Assembly: GCA_964386405.1 (NCBI GenBank)
Contig: CAYLRW010000024.1
Coordinates: forward strand, 1 to 22,064
Direction of reading: 5' to 3'
DNA length: 22,064 nucleotides
Source: RZYP01 sp964386405
Lineage (GTDB): Bacteria; Bacillota; Negativicutes; Acidaminococcales; Acidaminococcaceae
Below the pieces are notes generated by a model. The model was given only the letters and a program-made list of their open reading frames with translations. It was not told the DNA's origin and ran no database searches. This document shows positions 7,197 through 14,704 of this stretch, piece by piece; the first letter of the stretch is position 1; every line of letters starts with the position of its first letter. Position numbers and translations under genes: made by a program.

Positions 7197-8053
7197 CGCA
7201 GGACGAATTGGGTACCCTGTATTTGTGCGCGACGCCGATAGGAAATCTCAAGGACATGACAGAGCGAGCTCTTGAGACGCTGAGGGAAGCCGATATAATT
7301 GCTGCTGAGGACACCAGGCATACCAGACAGCTTTTGACGCATTTTGGCATTCATGGACATCTTCTCAGTTATCATGAACATAACAAGGAAAAACAGGGAC
7401 CTGTTTTAATAGAGAAACTTTTGAGCGGCCAACAGGTTGCACTGGTTAGCGACGCTGGTTTCCCCGGCATTGCTGATCCTGGCGAACATTTGGCCAAACT
7501 GGCGATAGAAGCCGGTATTCGTGTAGTACCGATACCGGGTGCCAATGCTGCACTTTGCGCTCTGATTGCTTCAGGACTGCCTTCTTCGCCTTTCTTTTTT
7601 GGCGGATTTTTACCAAAAAGCAAAAAAAATCGGCGGGAGCAGTTACAACTTTGGGAAAAAATTCCTGCCACGCTAGTGCTTTACGAAGCTCCTCATCGAG
7701 TCAAAGAAGTTCTCGAAGAAATTCTTGCCGCCTGGGGTGACCGCCAAATGGCAGCGGGCAGAGAATTGACCAAGCTGCATGAAGAATTTTTTCGCGGCAC
7801 TGTTTCGGAATGTCTTGCCTGGCTTACACAAAAACCACCGCGCGGTGAGTTTTCTTTAGTTATAGCACAGGCGGCAAAAGCACTGGTGGAAGACGGTATG
7901 GCAGCAGTTGACCCGCTCGCCAAGGTGATAGCTTTGATTGCTGATGGTATGCCGAAGAAAGAAGCACTGCAAGTAGTTGCGAAAGAAAACAAAGTTCCCA
8001 AACGGGAGTTATACAATAGATTAATTTTAGCTGAAGAAGGGGAAAAAGAATGA
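7193..8053 (+). CDS. rsmI: 16S rRNA (cytidine1402-2'-O)-methyltransferase
   Basis: Methylates the ribose of C1402 in the 16S decoding centre, working with RsmH. ATG 7193 is chosen over an in-frame start at 7160 because GAGGAGG (about 7176-7182) precedes it and it forms an ATGA overlap with the previous stop; this gives 286 residues, normal length. Tetrapyrrole-methylase fold motifs in order: CATPIGNL (12-19), AAEDTRHT (37-44), YHEHN, VSDAGFPGIADPG, PIPGANAA, FFGGFLPK, LYEAPHR, GRELTKLHEE and GEFSLVIA. The stop overlaps metG in another ATGA. Confidence 0.96.
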   Translation: MTQDELGTLYLCATPIGNLKDMTERALETLREADIIAAEDTRHTRQLLTHFGIHGHLLSYHEHNKEKQGPVLIEKLLSGQQVALVSDAGFPGIADPGEHLAKLAIEAGIRVVPIPGANAALCALIASGLPSSPFFFGGFLPKSKKNRREQLQLWEKIPATLVLYEAPHRVKEVLEEILAAWGDRQMAAGRELTKLHEEFFRGTVSECLAWLTQKPPRGEFSLVIAQAAKALVEDGMAAVDPLAKVIALIADGMPKKEALQVVAKENKVPKRELYNRLILAEEGEKE

Positions 8054-9996
8054 CAAAACCAAGTTTTTACATCACCACTCCTATTTACTATCCAAGTGAC
8101 AATTTACACATCGGTCATGCCTATTGCACAACGATTGCTGACAGTATTGCCCGTTATCGCCGTGCAGCAGGCTATGATGTTCTTTTCCTGACCGGCAGTG
8201 ATGAGCATGGCCAGAAAATTCAGCGCAAAGCCGAAGAAAAAGGTGTAACACCTATTCAATATGTAGATGCTATTGTTGCTAACTTCAAACTTTTATGGCA
8301 AAAATTGGGCATCAGCAATGATGACTTTATTCGAACCAGTGAAAAACGGCACGAAAAAGTTGTTCAGGAAATTATGCAAAAAATCTATGACCAAGGTGAC
8401 ATTTATAAGAAAAACTATGAAGGTTTGTACTGCGTACCTTGTGAATCATATTGGCTGGAACGCCAATTGGTCGATGGCAAATGCCCAGACTGCGGCCGTC
8501 CGGTAGAGACGATGCAGGAAGAAAGCTATTTTTTCAAACTGTCCAAATATCAGGATCGTTTGCTGGCATATATTGAGGAAAACCCTGAGTTTATTCAACC
8601 GGTTTCCCGCCGCAACGAAATGATTAACTTCATTAAACAAGGTCTGGAAGATTTGTGTATTACCAGAACAACCTTTGATTGGGGTATTAAAGTACCTTTT
8701 GATGACAAACATGTTGTTTACGTCTGGTTTGATGCTCTGCTGAATTATTTTACCGGTGCCGGTTATGGTTCTGATGAAGAAAAATTCAAGAAGTTTTGGC
8801 CTGCTGATATCCATTTGGTGGGGAAAGAAATTGTTCGTTTCCACTCCATCATCTGGCCGATTATGCTGATGGCTATGGGTGCAGAACTGCCTAAACAGGT
8901 TTATGGTCATGGCTGGCTGGTTGTGGAAGGCGATAAGATGTCCAAATCCAAAGGCAATGTTATTGATCCGCTGGGTTTGATTGACGAATTCGGGGCCGAT
9001 GCAATCAGATACTTCTTGTTGCGCGAAATAAATCTTGGCAGCGACGGCAATTTCTCACGTGATGCCTTGATTACCCGCATTAATGCCGATCTTGCCAATG
9101 ACCTTGGCAACCTTCTGCATCGTACGGTTAGCATGATTGATAAGTATCACGGCGGTAAAATTCATAAAACTGCTGTGGCCGAGGACCTTGATCAGGCATT
9201 GATCACACTGGCTGGTGAAACAGTTGAGAATTACAAAAAAGCGATGGATAAAATGGAAATCAATGCAGCCATCAAAGGCGTCTGGACTTTGATCAGCCGC
9301 ACCAATAAATACATTGACGAAACAGCTCCCTGGCTGCTGGCTAAGGATGAAGCAAAGGCTGCAAGACTGGAAGCGGTCATGTATAATCTGGCGGAAGTAT
9401 TGAGAATTGTAGCCATTTTAATCGCGCCTTTTGTTCCGCAGACAAGCCCAAAAATTTATGCACAACTTGGACTTGCAGTACCTGCGCAGTTCATGCTGGC
9501 TGATGCTGCCTGGGGTGGTCTGGCAGATGGCACAATTGTCCAAAAGGGCGAACCGATTTATCCTCGTATTGAGGTTAATGAAGATGGTGTTACTGTAACT
9601 GCCGCAACCAAGAAAACGGTTGCACCGGCAACGGCAGCAAAGGCTGTCGAGCAGACGAAACAGGAAGAAAAAGAGGAAATCTCCATTGATGATTTCGCTA
9701 AAATAGACTTGCGTGTCGCTACGATTTTGACGGCTGAAAGAGTGCCGAAAACAGATAAGCTCATGAAACTTTCTGTAAAGATCGGGGATGAAGAACGCAC
9801 TATCGTATCAGGTATCGCTCAGCACTATACTGAGGAACAACTGGTAGGCAGAAATGTAATCGTGATAGCCAACCTGAAAGCTGCCAAGCTGCGCGGTATT
9901 GAATCCAGAGGCATGCTGCTGGCGGCTTCCGACGGAAAAGGGAATCTGGTTCTTGCTGATGCGCCTGGCATTGCTTCGGGCAGCAAGGTGAAATAA
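8050..9996 (+). CDS. metG: Methionyl-tRNA synthetase with C-terminal tRNA-binding domain
   Basis: Charges initiator and elongator tRNA-Met with methionine. 648 residues. Class I signatures: HIGH at 20-23 and KMSKS at 296-300. One zinc knuckle is seen, with C128, C131, C145 and C148 (CVPC...CPDC). After the anticodon-binding helices comes an alanine/lysine-rich linker (about 515-540), then an EMAPII/Arc1p-like OB-fold (about 545-648) with DLRVATI and AAKLRGIESRGM, the dimer-forming tRNA-binding module. AAGGGG precedes the start, which overlaps the rsmI stop. No T-box leader is possible because there is no upstream gap. Confidence 0.98.
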   Translation: MTKPSFYITTPIYYPSDNLHIGHAYCTTIADSIARYRRAAGYDVLFLTGSDEHGQKIQRKAEEKGVTPIQYVDAIVANFKLLWQKLGISNDDFIRTSEKRHEKVVQEIMQKIYDQGDIYKKNYEGLYCVPCESYWLERQLVDGKCPDCGRPVETMQEESYFFKLSKYQDRLLAYIEENPEFIQPVSRRNEMINFIKQGLEDLCITRTTFDWGIKVPFDDKHVVYVWFDALLNYFTGAGYGSDEEKFKKFWPADIHLVGKEIVRFHSIIWPIMLMAMGAELPKQVYGHGWLVVEGDKMSKSKGNVIDPLGLIDEFGADAIRYFLLREINLGSDGNFSRDALITRINADLANDLGNLLHRTVSMIDKYHGGKIHKTAVAEDLDQALITLAGETVENYKKAMDKMEINAAIKGVWTLISRTNKYIDETAPWLLAKDEAKAARLEAVMYNLAEVLRIVAILIAPFVPQTSPKIYAQLGLAVPAQFMLADAAWGGLADGTIVQKGEPIYPRIEVNEDGVTVTAATKKTVAPATAAKAVEQTKQEEKEEISIDDFAKIDLRVATILTAERVPKTDKLMKLSVKIGDEERTIVSGIAQHYTEEQLVGRNVIVIANLKAAKLRGIESRGMLLAASDGKGNLVLADAPGIASGSKVK

Positions 9997-10773
9997 ATGA
10001 CTGCAAAAGTTTTTGATTCTCATGCGCATATGGATTGTGAGCATTTTGATGCCGACCGAGAAGAAGTTTTTGCGCAATTACAGCAGGAACTTGCCGGCAT
10101 GATCAATCCTGGTTGTGATAATGAAACATCACTAAAAGCTATTCAGTATGCGGAAACCTATGATTTTGTCTACGCCGCTGTTGGCTGGCATCCGCAGGAA
10201 GTTCTGCGTATGCAGGATGAAGACCTGAACAAGCTGGAAGAATGGTCCAAACATCCGAAAGTGGTCGCGATTGGCGAAATCGGTCTGGATTACTTTTACG
10301 ATGATTGTGCACCGCGTGAATTGCAAAGAAAACGTTTCGTGGAACAGCTTGATTTGGCACGCAGGGTTGACCTGCCGGTGATTATCCATGACAGGGATGC
10401 CCATGGCGATATGCTGGATATTTTTCACAGCGAGGGCAAGGGCTTGCGCGGAGTTTTTCACTGCTATTCCGGTTCGGTAGAAACTGCAAAGGAACTGCTG
10501 AAAATGGGCTTCTATCTGGGGTTCGGCGGCAGCTCGACTTTTAAGAATGCCGAGAAGGTAAGAAGTGTTCTGAAGTATGTGCCGGAGGATCGGATTTTGT
10601 TTGAAACCGATTCGCCATATCTGACTCCCGTTCCTTACAGAGGCAAGAGAAACAACCCTGCCTACACCTTACTGGTAGCCCAGAACGCAGCGCTGGTGCG
10701 GGGTGCCGCTGTAGATACCCTGATTGAAAAAAGCACGGAAAACGTCAAAAAGCTCTTCGAAAAGATCATCTAG
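9997..10773 (+). CDS. tatD: TatD-family metal-dependent DNase
   Basis: TIM-barrel metal-dependent hydrolase of the TatD family, described as a 3'-5' exonuclease/DNase in DNA repair in other bacteria. 258 residues. Metal ligands: H9 and H11 (DSHAHMD), E94 (IGEIGLDY), H131 (VIIHDRDA), H155 (VFHCYSGS) and D205 (ETDSPYL). The start follows the metG stop with no gap, so it depends on metG translation; AAGGTG near 9984 could serve as its ribosome site. Last gene of the long run, before the terminator at 10786-10817. Confidence 0.94.
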   Translation: MTAKVFDSHAHMDCEHFDADREEVFAQLQQELAGMINPGCDNETSLKAIQYAETYDFVYAAVGWHPQEVLRMQDEDLNKLEEWSKHPKVVAIGEIGLDYFYDDCAPRELQRKRFVEQLDLARRVDLPVIIHDRDAHGDMLDIFHSEGKGLRGVFHCYSGSVETAKELLKMGFYLGFGGSSTFKNAEKVRSVLKYVPEDRILFETDSPYLTPVPYRGKRNNPAYTLLVAQNAALVRGAAVDTLIEKSTENVKKLFEKII

Positions 10774-10785
10774 TGTTTACAAAAC

Positions 10786-10817
10786 AAACCGTAGAATTTA
10801 CATATTCTACGGTTTTT
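10786..10817 (+). terminator. Rho-independent terminator after tatD
   Basis: A perfect 12-bp stem (10786-10797 with 10804-10815), a 6-nt loop TTACAT and a T run (10813-10817). It closes the run that starts at 2497. Confidence 0.9.
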
Positions 10818-10849
10818 GTAACTTTTACGCTTGTGCCCTTTTGGCAAGT

Positions 10850-10879
10850 TTGACATTTTAAAAATGCACATGATATAAT
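10850..10879 (+). promoter_or_regulatory. Near-consensus sigma-A promoter for the 3D-protein/rnmV/rsmA unit
   Basis: TTGACA (10850-10855), an 18-bp spacer, TATAAT (10874-10879) and an extended TGA just before the -10. It is the best promoter match in the window, 28 bp before the GTG start. Confidence 0.88.
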
Positions 10880-10906
10880 TCATTGAATTTTTAAAGGAGG
10901 GTTATA

Positions 10907-11884
10907 GTGGAGCAAAAAACTATCTTTAACCGTCCCTATAAAATGCTTGCCTTAGGGTTATTTCTGATCTTAACCTTGTGTTTACTGGGTTTTGTGGCTG
11001 CTAAAAAACAGATTTCCATTTTAGCAGATGGCAATGTAGTAACACTGGAAACCAGAACAATGGATCCCCAAAGTGCATTAAAGGAAGCTGGCATCAAGCT
11101 GGCTGAGAATGATGGCTATTTCGTAGTAAATAAAAAAAGATTGGAAGAAGGTTCGACAATTGAAGTAGTACGCGCCATGCCTATTAAGGTATGGATAGCC
11201 GGCGAATCAACTGAGTATTCAATCGGCCGCGGAACAGTAAAAGAGGTATTGCAAGCATTAAATATTGATTATAGGGACTGTACCGTTTATCCGTCCTTGG
11301 ACGCTAAACCGGTACCTGGCATGGAAATCAACATACTGGATTCTGATACCAGAATCGAAGAAGAAAAACGTTCAGTACCATTTGTTGTTGAGCGCAAACA
11401 AGATTCACATCTTGCGCTTGGCGAAGAGAAGACATTAGCAGCTGGCCAGAACGGTGAAAAAATTGTCACCGTCAGCTATACTAATATCGATGGTAAAATG
11501 GTCAGACGCGAACTAGGGGAAACCGTAACAGTGGAACCGCAGTCGGAAATTGTTGCAGTAGGGACAAATAAGACTGTAGAGACTTCGAGGGGAAATGTTA
11601 GCTATCGTATGGTGAAAACCATGGAAGCAACAGCTTATACTGCTGCTGACGGGGATGGTAATGGAATTACTTCTATTGGTTTGACGGCAGAACATGGAAT
11701 TATTGCTGTTGATCCGCACGTTATTCCATATGGGACAAGGGTTTATATTCCGGGGTATGGCTTTGCGGTTGCAGGTGACACTGGCGGCGCTATAGTCGGT
11801 AATCGTATTGATTTATTTATGGACAGCTATCACGATGCCATCAGTTTTGGCCGTCGTAATGTGGAAATGTATATTCTTGAGTAG
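10907..11884 (+). CDS. G5 and 3D domain cell-wall protein (YabE-like)
   Basis: Probable envelope protein acting on or binding peptidoglycan. GTG 10907 follows AAAGGAGG (10893-10900) 6 nt upstream. 325 residues: a hydrophobic segment (about 13-31, signal/anchor), two DUF348-type ubiquitin-like repeats (about 33-75 and 89-133), a G5 domain (about 150-226), and a 3D domain (about 232-325) with METAAYT-type entry and the three aspartates D269 (AVDPHVIPYG), D291 (AGDTGG) and D302 (NRIDLF). This is the layout of Bacillus YabE, a putative Rpf/Sps-like muralytic factor, and the locus (before rnmV and rsmA) is the same. The 3D fold resembles the MltA lytic transglycosylase core, so glycan cleavage is likely but not shown. 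I saw no antisense promoter like the one known for Bacillus yabE. Confidence 0.9.
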   Translation: MEQKTIFNRPYKMLALGLFLILTLCLLGFVAAKKQISILADGNVVTLETRTMDPQSALKEAGIKLAENDGYFVVNKKRLEEGSTIEVVRAMPIKVWIAGESTEYSIGRGTVKEVLQALNIDYRDCTVYPSLDAKPVPGMEINILDSDTRIEEEKRSVPFVVERKQDSHLALGEEKTLAAGQNGEKIVTVSYTNIDGKMVRRELGETVTVEPQSEIVAVGTNKTVETSRGNVSYRMVKTMEATAYTAADGDGNGITSIGLTAEHGIIAVDPHVIPYGTRVYIPGYGFAVAGDTGGAIVGNRIDLFMDSYHDAISFGRRNVEMYILE

Positions 11885-11904
11885 TTGTCAAAGGGGATAA
11901 CAGA

Positions 11905-12441
11905 TTGCTGAAAGAAGTATTGGTTGTTGAAGGCAAAATGGATACTGTTGCCATAAAAAAAGCACTTGATGCCGAAACAATTGAGACAGGCGGTTTTACA
12001 CTAGCTCCTTATACACTGAAAAAAATTCAGTCTGCTTATGAAAAACGTGGGATTATTATCCTTACAGACCCGGATGGTGCGGGAGAGCGTATCAGAAAAT
12101 TTCTGACAAAAAGATTCCCCGGGGCAGGTCAGGCTTTTGTGCCTAAGCTTCAGGCAACGGCTAATAATGACGTTGGCATCGAGCAGGCCTCCCCTGAGGC
12201 AATCAGGCAAGCCCTCGCCAAGGTTCGTTTTCATGAGTTCGAGCCCCGGTTTGAGTTTTCTAACCGGGACTTGTTTATTTATGGGCTTTCAGGTTCTGCT
12301 GACTCAGCTGAGCGGCGCGATCAAATCGGCGCAATTTTAGGCATCGGTTATGCGAATGCCAAGCAGTTTTTAGTGAGATTAAATAATTATGGCGTGACCA
12401 GAGCAGAGTTTTTGGCGGCAGTTGCGCAAACAGAGGTATAA
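11905..12441 (+). CDS. rnmV: Ribonuclease M5
   Basis: Cleaves 5S rRNA precursor to the mature form. 178 residues with an N-terminal TOPRIM domain: glutamate E9 in VVEGKMD (7-13) and D55/D57 in TDPDGAG; a small C-terminal RNA-binding region follows. The TTG start at 11905 is supported by AAGGGGAT (11891-11898). It lies 20 nt after the 3D-domain gene and 1 nt before rsmA. Confidence 0.94.
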   Translation: MLKEVLVVEGKMDTVAIKKALDAETIETGGFTLAPYTLKKIQSAYEKRGIIILTDPDGAGERIRKFLTKRFPGAGQAFVPKLQATANNDVGIEQASPEAIRQALAKVRFHEFEPRFEFSNRDLFIYGLSGSADSAERRDQIGAILGIGYANAKQFLVRLNNYGVTRAEFLAAVAQTEV

Positions 12442-12442
12442 G

Positions 12443-13297
12443 ATGGAACAACCTGTTATTGCGAAAAAGGAAGTCACAGCACATATCCTGAAAACTTTTA
12501 ATTTGCGTGCTGATAAAAGATTAGGACAGAACTTTTTGGTAGATGAGCAAATTGTTAAGCAAATAATTGCAGCGGCAGAATTAAGCGCTGAGGATACAGT
12601 GCTGGAAGTAGGACCTGGTATTGGTACGCTGACGCAGGCTTTGGCAGAAACCGGCGCTCAGGTTGTGGCAGTGGAGCTTGACCGCAGACTGCTGCCGGTC
12701 TTAGCGAAAACACTGGCAGGTTATGATAATATTGAGATTATTAATGAAGATATCCTGCAGCTTGATATCAGGAAGGCTGTGCCGCAGGAAAACTTTAAAG
12801 TTGTTGCTAATCTTCCTTACTATATTACTACGCCGATAATTTTCAACTTACTGGAACAAAAGCTGCCGATGGAACGTTTGGTCGCCATGGTCCAGAAAGA
12901 GGTTGCCGAGCGCATGGTTGCTAAACCTGGTGGTAAAGATTATGGCGCGCTTTCAGTGGCTATTCAATATTACACGGAGCCAGCAATAGCTTTTGTGGTG
13001 CCGCCTGCGTCTTTTGTACCGCCGCCTTCTGTTGATTCGGCAGTCATCGTCTGTAAGCGCAGACAAGAACCACCTGTGCAGATCGTGGACGAGAAGTTGT
13101 TTTTCCGAGTGGTTAAGGCAGCTTTCTCAGTAAGAAGAAAAATGCTGAGCAATGCTTTGAAAAATATGGGCATTGACAACGAACAGGCAGCAGCCTGGCT
13201 GGAGCTGGCAGGAATTGACGGCAAAAGGCGCGGAGAAACTCTTTCGTTGGCAGAGTTTGCTGCACTGACCAATACGTTTGCAAAGATAAGTAAATAA
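12443..13297 (+). CDS. rsmA: 16S rRNA dimethyladenosine transferase
   Basis: Dimethylates A1518 and A1519 in 16S rRNA (KsgA). ATG 12443 is chosen over an in-frame start at 12422 since AGAGG (12432-12436) is 6 nt before it; 284 residues. Motifs: RLGQNFLVD (26-34), SAM loop EVGPGIG (55-61), ELDRRL, NEDIL, catalytic NLPYY at 123-127, MVQKEVAERM, and the C-terminal VPPASFVPPPSVDSAV. Same order rnmV-rsmA as Bacillus. The stop codon abuts the terminator stem. Confidence 0.97.
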   Translation: MEQPVIAKKEVTAHILKTFNLRADKRLGQNFLVDEQIVKQIIAAAELSAEDTVLEVGPGIGTLTQALAETGAQVVAVELDRRLLPVLAKTLAGYDNIEIINEDILQLDIRKAVPQENFKVVANLPYYITTPIIFNLLEQKLPMERLVAMVQKEVAERMVAKPGGKDYGALSVAIQYYTEPAIAFVVPPASFVPPPSVDSAVIVCKRRQEPPVQIVDEKLFFRVVKAAFSVRRKMLSNALKNMGIDNEQAAAWLELAGIDGKRRGETLSLAEFAALTNTFAKISK

Positions 13298-13344
13298 AAA
13301 TAAAGGACGCAAATTCCGTTGTTCGGATTTGCGTCCTTTATTTT
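13297..13344. terminator. Bidirectional terminator shared by rsmA (+) and the 19-aa ORF (-)
   Basis: A 21-bp stem (13297-13318 with 13324-13344, one bulged T at 13315) and a 5-nt loop. The plus side ends in TTTATTTT and the minus side in TTTATTTTTATTTA, so it can stop transcription from both directions. rsmA enters from the left and the small minus-strand unit from the right. Confidence 0.85.
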
Positions 13345-13373
13345 GTGTTTTCAGTTGTCAGCATCTTCATGGA

Positions 13374-13433
13374 TTAGTGCACCAGGTAGAAGTGCGTATT
13401 GATTAGCGCTGCCAAGAATTTTTTGAATGTCAT
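13374..13433 (-). CDS. 19-residue small ORF with its own promoter and terminator
   Basis: Minus-strand ORF of 20 codons, ATG at 13433 down to TAA at 13374, encoding MTFKKFLAALINTHFYLVH. An AAGGGAGG Shine-Dalgarno (13441-13448 on the plus map) lies 7 nt before the ATG, as strong as any in the window. A promoter with 17-bp spacing sits at 13466-13494, and the bidirectional terminator at 13297-13344 closes the unit, giving a predicted transcript of roughly 160 nt. The peptide has a basic start (K4, K5), a hydrophobic middle and two histidines, so it might associate with membrane. It is not a leader peptide for a known gene, since nothing on the minus strand follows. Function unknown: a small membrane peptide, a type I toxin or an RNA with an incidental ORF are all open. 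Confidence 0.6.
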   Translation of the reverse strand: MTFKKFLAALINTHFYLVH

Positions 13434-13465
13434 GTAAATTCCTCCCTTAACTATCTTATGAAGTG

Positions 13466-13494
13466 AGTATAACACAGTGGATATATTTTGTCCA
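13466..13494 (-). promoter_or_regulatory. Promoter of the 19-aa ORF
   Basis: Reading the minus strand: TGGACA (13494-13489), a 17-bp spacer and TATACT (13471-13466). Start of transcription would fall near 13459, leaving a leader of about 26 nt with the Shine-Dalgarno. An inverted repeat GTCCA-GCA-TGGAC (13490-13502) overlaps the -35 box and may be an operator. Confidence 0.7.
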
Positions 13495-13541
13495 GCATGG
13501 ACTCAAAATGTCCCTACACTTGTAATACCCCCTGAAAATGG

Positions 13542-13581
13542 CTTAGCTGCCGCATTTTTTAGAAAAACTGCGGCAGCTAAG
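13542..13581. repeat. 13-bp perfect inverted repeat downstream of the yitT-like gene
   Basis: CTTAGCTGCCGCA (13542-13554) and its complement (13569-13581) are separated by 14 nt that could pair further as T and A runs (13555-13567). Neither exit of the stem has a clean run of T on the minus strand, so it is a poor standard terminator. It lies 37 nt after the YitT stop, so ending that transcript or stabilising its 3' end are the likely roles. The 36 bp between it and the YitT stop are almost only A and T. Confidence 0.6.
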
Positions 13582-13617
13582 AAAAAATATTTTTATATTT
13601 TTTAAAAATTATTCTTA

Positions 13618-14481
13618 TTATTTTTCCTTTTTCTTTTTAATAGCAGGGATATTTGTAAACCCCTTACCCATAACATCGGTAACATCATGGATAATCATAA
13701 AGGCAGTTGGATCGATATTATTAACAATTCCCTTAATCTGCGCAAGTTGGGTAAGTTTGGCTACGACCAGAAGAACTTCCCTTGATTGATGGGTAAAAGC
13801 ACCTTCGCCGTGGAGAAAGGTTACACCGCGTCCGACGATTTTAATAATTTCCTGCGCGATGGCCGGTGACTGATTACTGATGATGATGATATTCTTTTTG
13901 TAATCGAAACCATCGGTAAAAGTATTGGCAACTTTAAAGCCGATGAAGGAAGCCAGCAAGGTATAGAGTGCTGGTTCGAGACCAAAGAGAAAGGCCGCTA
14001 TGCTCATCAGGAGGATATTAATGATGAATCCCGGTGTGCTGATAGCAATGCTGTAGTATTTATTGAAGATAGCGCCAATGATGTCTGTGCCCCCGCTGCT
14101 GCTGCCGACACGGTAAAGAAAAGCAGCACCGATGCCATTCAAGGTACCGCCGACGATACAGGAGAGCAAAGTATCTTTCACCGGGGCCAAAGGAACAAGA
14201 AAACTGAAAAAATCAAGGGAAAAGGAATAAGCCAGCATTCCGAATACCGCTTTTAGCGGATAGGAATGGTCCATGTAACGGTAGGCCAGAAAGAAGAGTG
14301 GTATGTTGATCAGGATAGTCATGAGGCCCATGGGAAAACCGAACAGATAGTAAAGCATAACAGCTATGCCGCCAATACCGCCGCTCAATAATTGGTGGGG
14401 AATATAAAAAGCATTGACAGCGATACCCATTATAATGCAGCCTAATGCTGTCATCAGGTTATATATTAGATGTTTTCGCAT
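13618..14481 (-). CDS. YitT-family multispanning membrane protein (DUF161/DUF2179)
   Basis: Integral membrane protein of unknown biochemical role, family YitT (YpjC, YqfU etc. in Bacillus). 287 residues, normal. About five hydrophobic segments cover residues 8-205, with the family pattern GIAVNAFYIPHQLLSGGIGGIA near 19 and a glycine/serine-rich GSSSGGTDIIG motif near 126-136. The soluble C-terminal DUF2179 (about 210-280) has GRGVTFLHGEGAFT. The start ATG at 14481 has AAGGGAGG 10 nt upstream, slightly long spacing. It is the only full-sized gene on the minus strand and sits where Bacillus has yabG, veg and sspF, so it looks like an insertion into the conserved block. It is divergent from ispE. 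Confidence 0.88.
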   Translation of the reverse strand: MRKHLIYNLMTALGCIIMGIAVNAFYIPHQLLSGGIGGIAVMLYYLFGFPMGLMTILINIPLFFLAYRYMDHSYPLKAVFGMLAYSFSLDFFSFLVPLAPVKDTLLSCIVGGTLNGIGAAFLYRVGSSSGGTDIIGAIFNKYYSIAISTPGFIINILLMSIAAFLFGLEPALYTLLASFIGFKVANTFTDGFDYKKNIIIISNQSPAIAQEIIKIVGRGVTFLHGEGAFTHQSREVLLVVAKLTQLAQIKGIVNNIDPTAFMIIHDVTDVMGKGFTNIPAIKKKKEK

Positions 14482-14615
14482 GTGCGGAGAACCTCCCTTA
14501 GCATTTTCTAGGGATATTCTAACATACTATGCCCAAAAGAACAGGGACAAATTATTTTTCTGCCAAAAATACGTATGAATTTATTAATAATCTGAAAAAA
14601 TTTCGTATTTTTTTC

Positions 14616-14644
14616 TTGCCACTGAGCGGACAGAAGGATAAAAT
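14616..14644 (+). promoter_or_regulatory. Candidate promoter for the ispE operon
   Basis: TTGCCA (14616-14621), a 17-bp spacer and TAAAAT (14639-14644). It lies in the 223-bp divergent gap between yitT and ispE, which also holds an AT-rich inverted repeat (AAAAATACG at 14565-14573 with CGTATTTTT at 14604-14612). Confidence 0.5.
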
Positions 14645-14656
14645 GTATTGTATAAT
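14627..14656 (+). promoter_or_regulatory. Second, overlapping candidate promoter for ispE
   Basis: CGGACA (14627-14632), an 18-bp spacer and a perfect TATAAT (14651-14656), 48 bp before the ispE start. It shares sequence with the candidate at 14616-14644; only one may be used, or both in tandem. Confidence 0.5.
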
Positions 14657-14704
14657 TGAATGTAAGTATTCATTATTCAAAAATCTTTTAACAGGAGTAG
14701 GGCT

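Noticed and set aside
10830..10848. Imperfect inverted repeat upstream of the 10850 promoter
   Set aside because: Only two 3-bp arms with a bulge; not better than chance.
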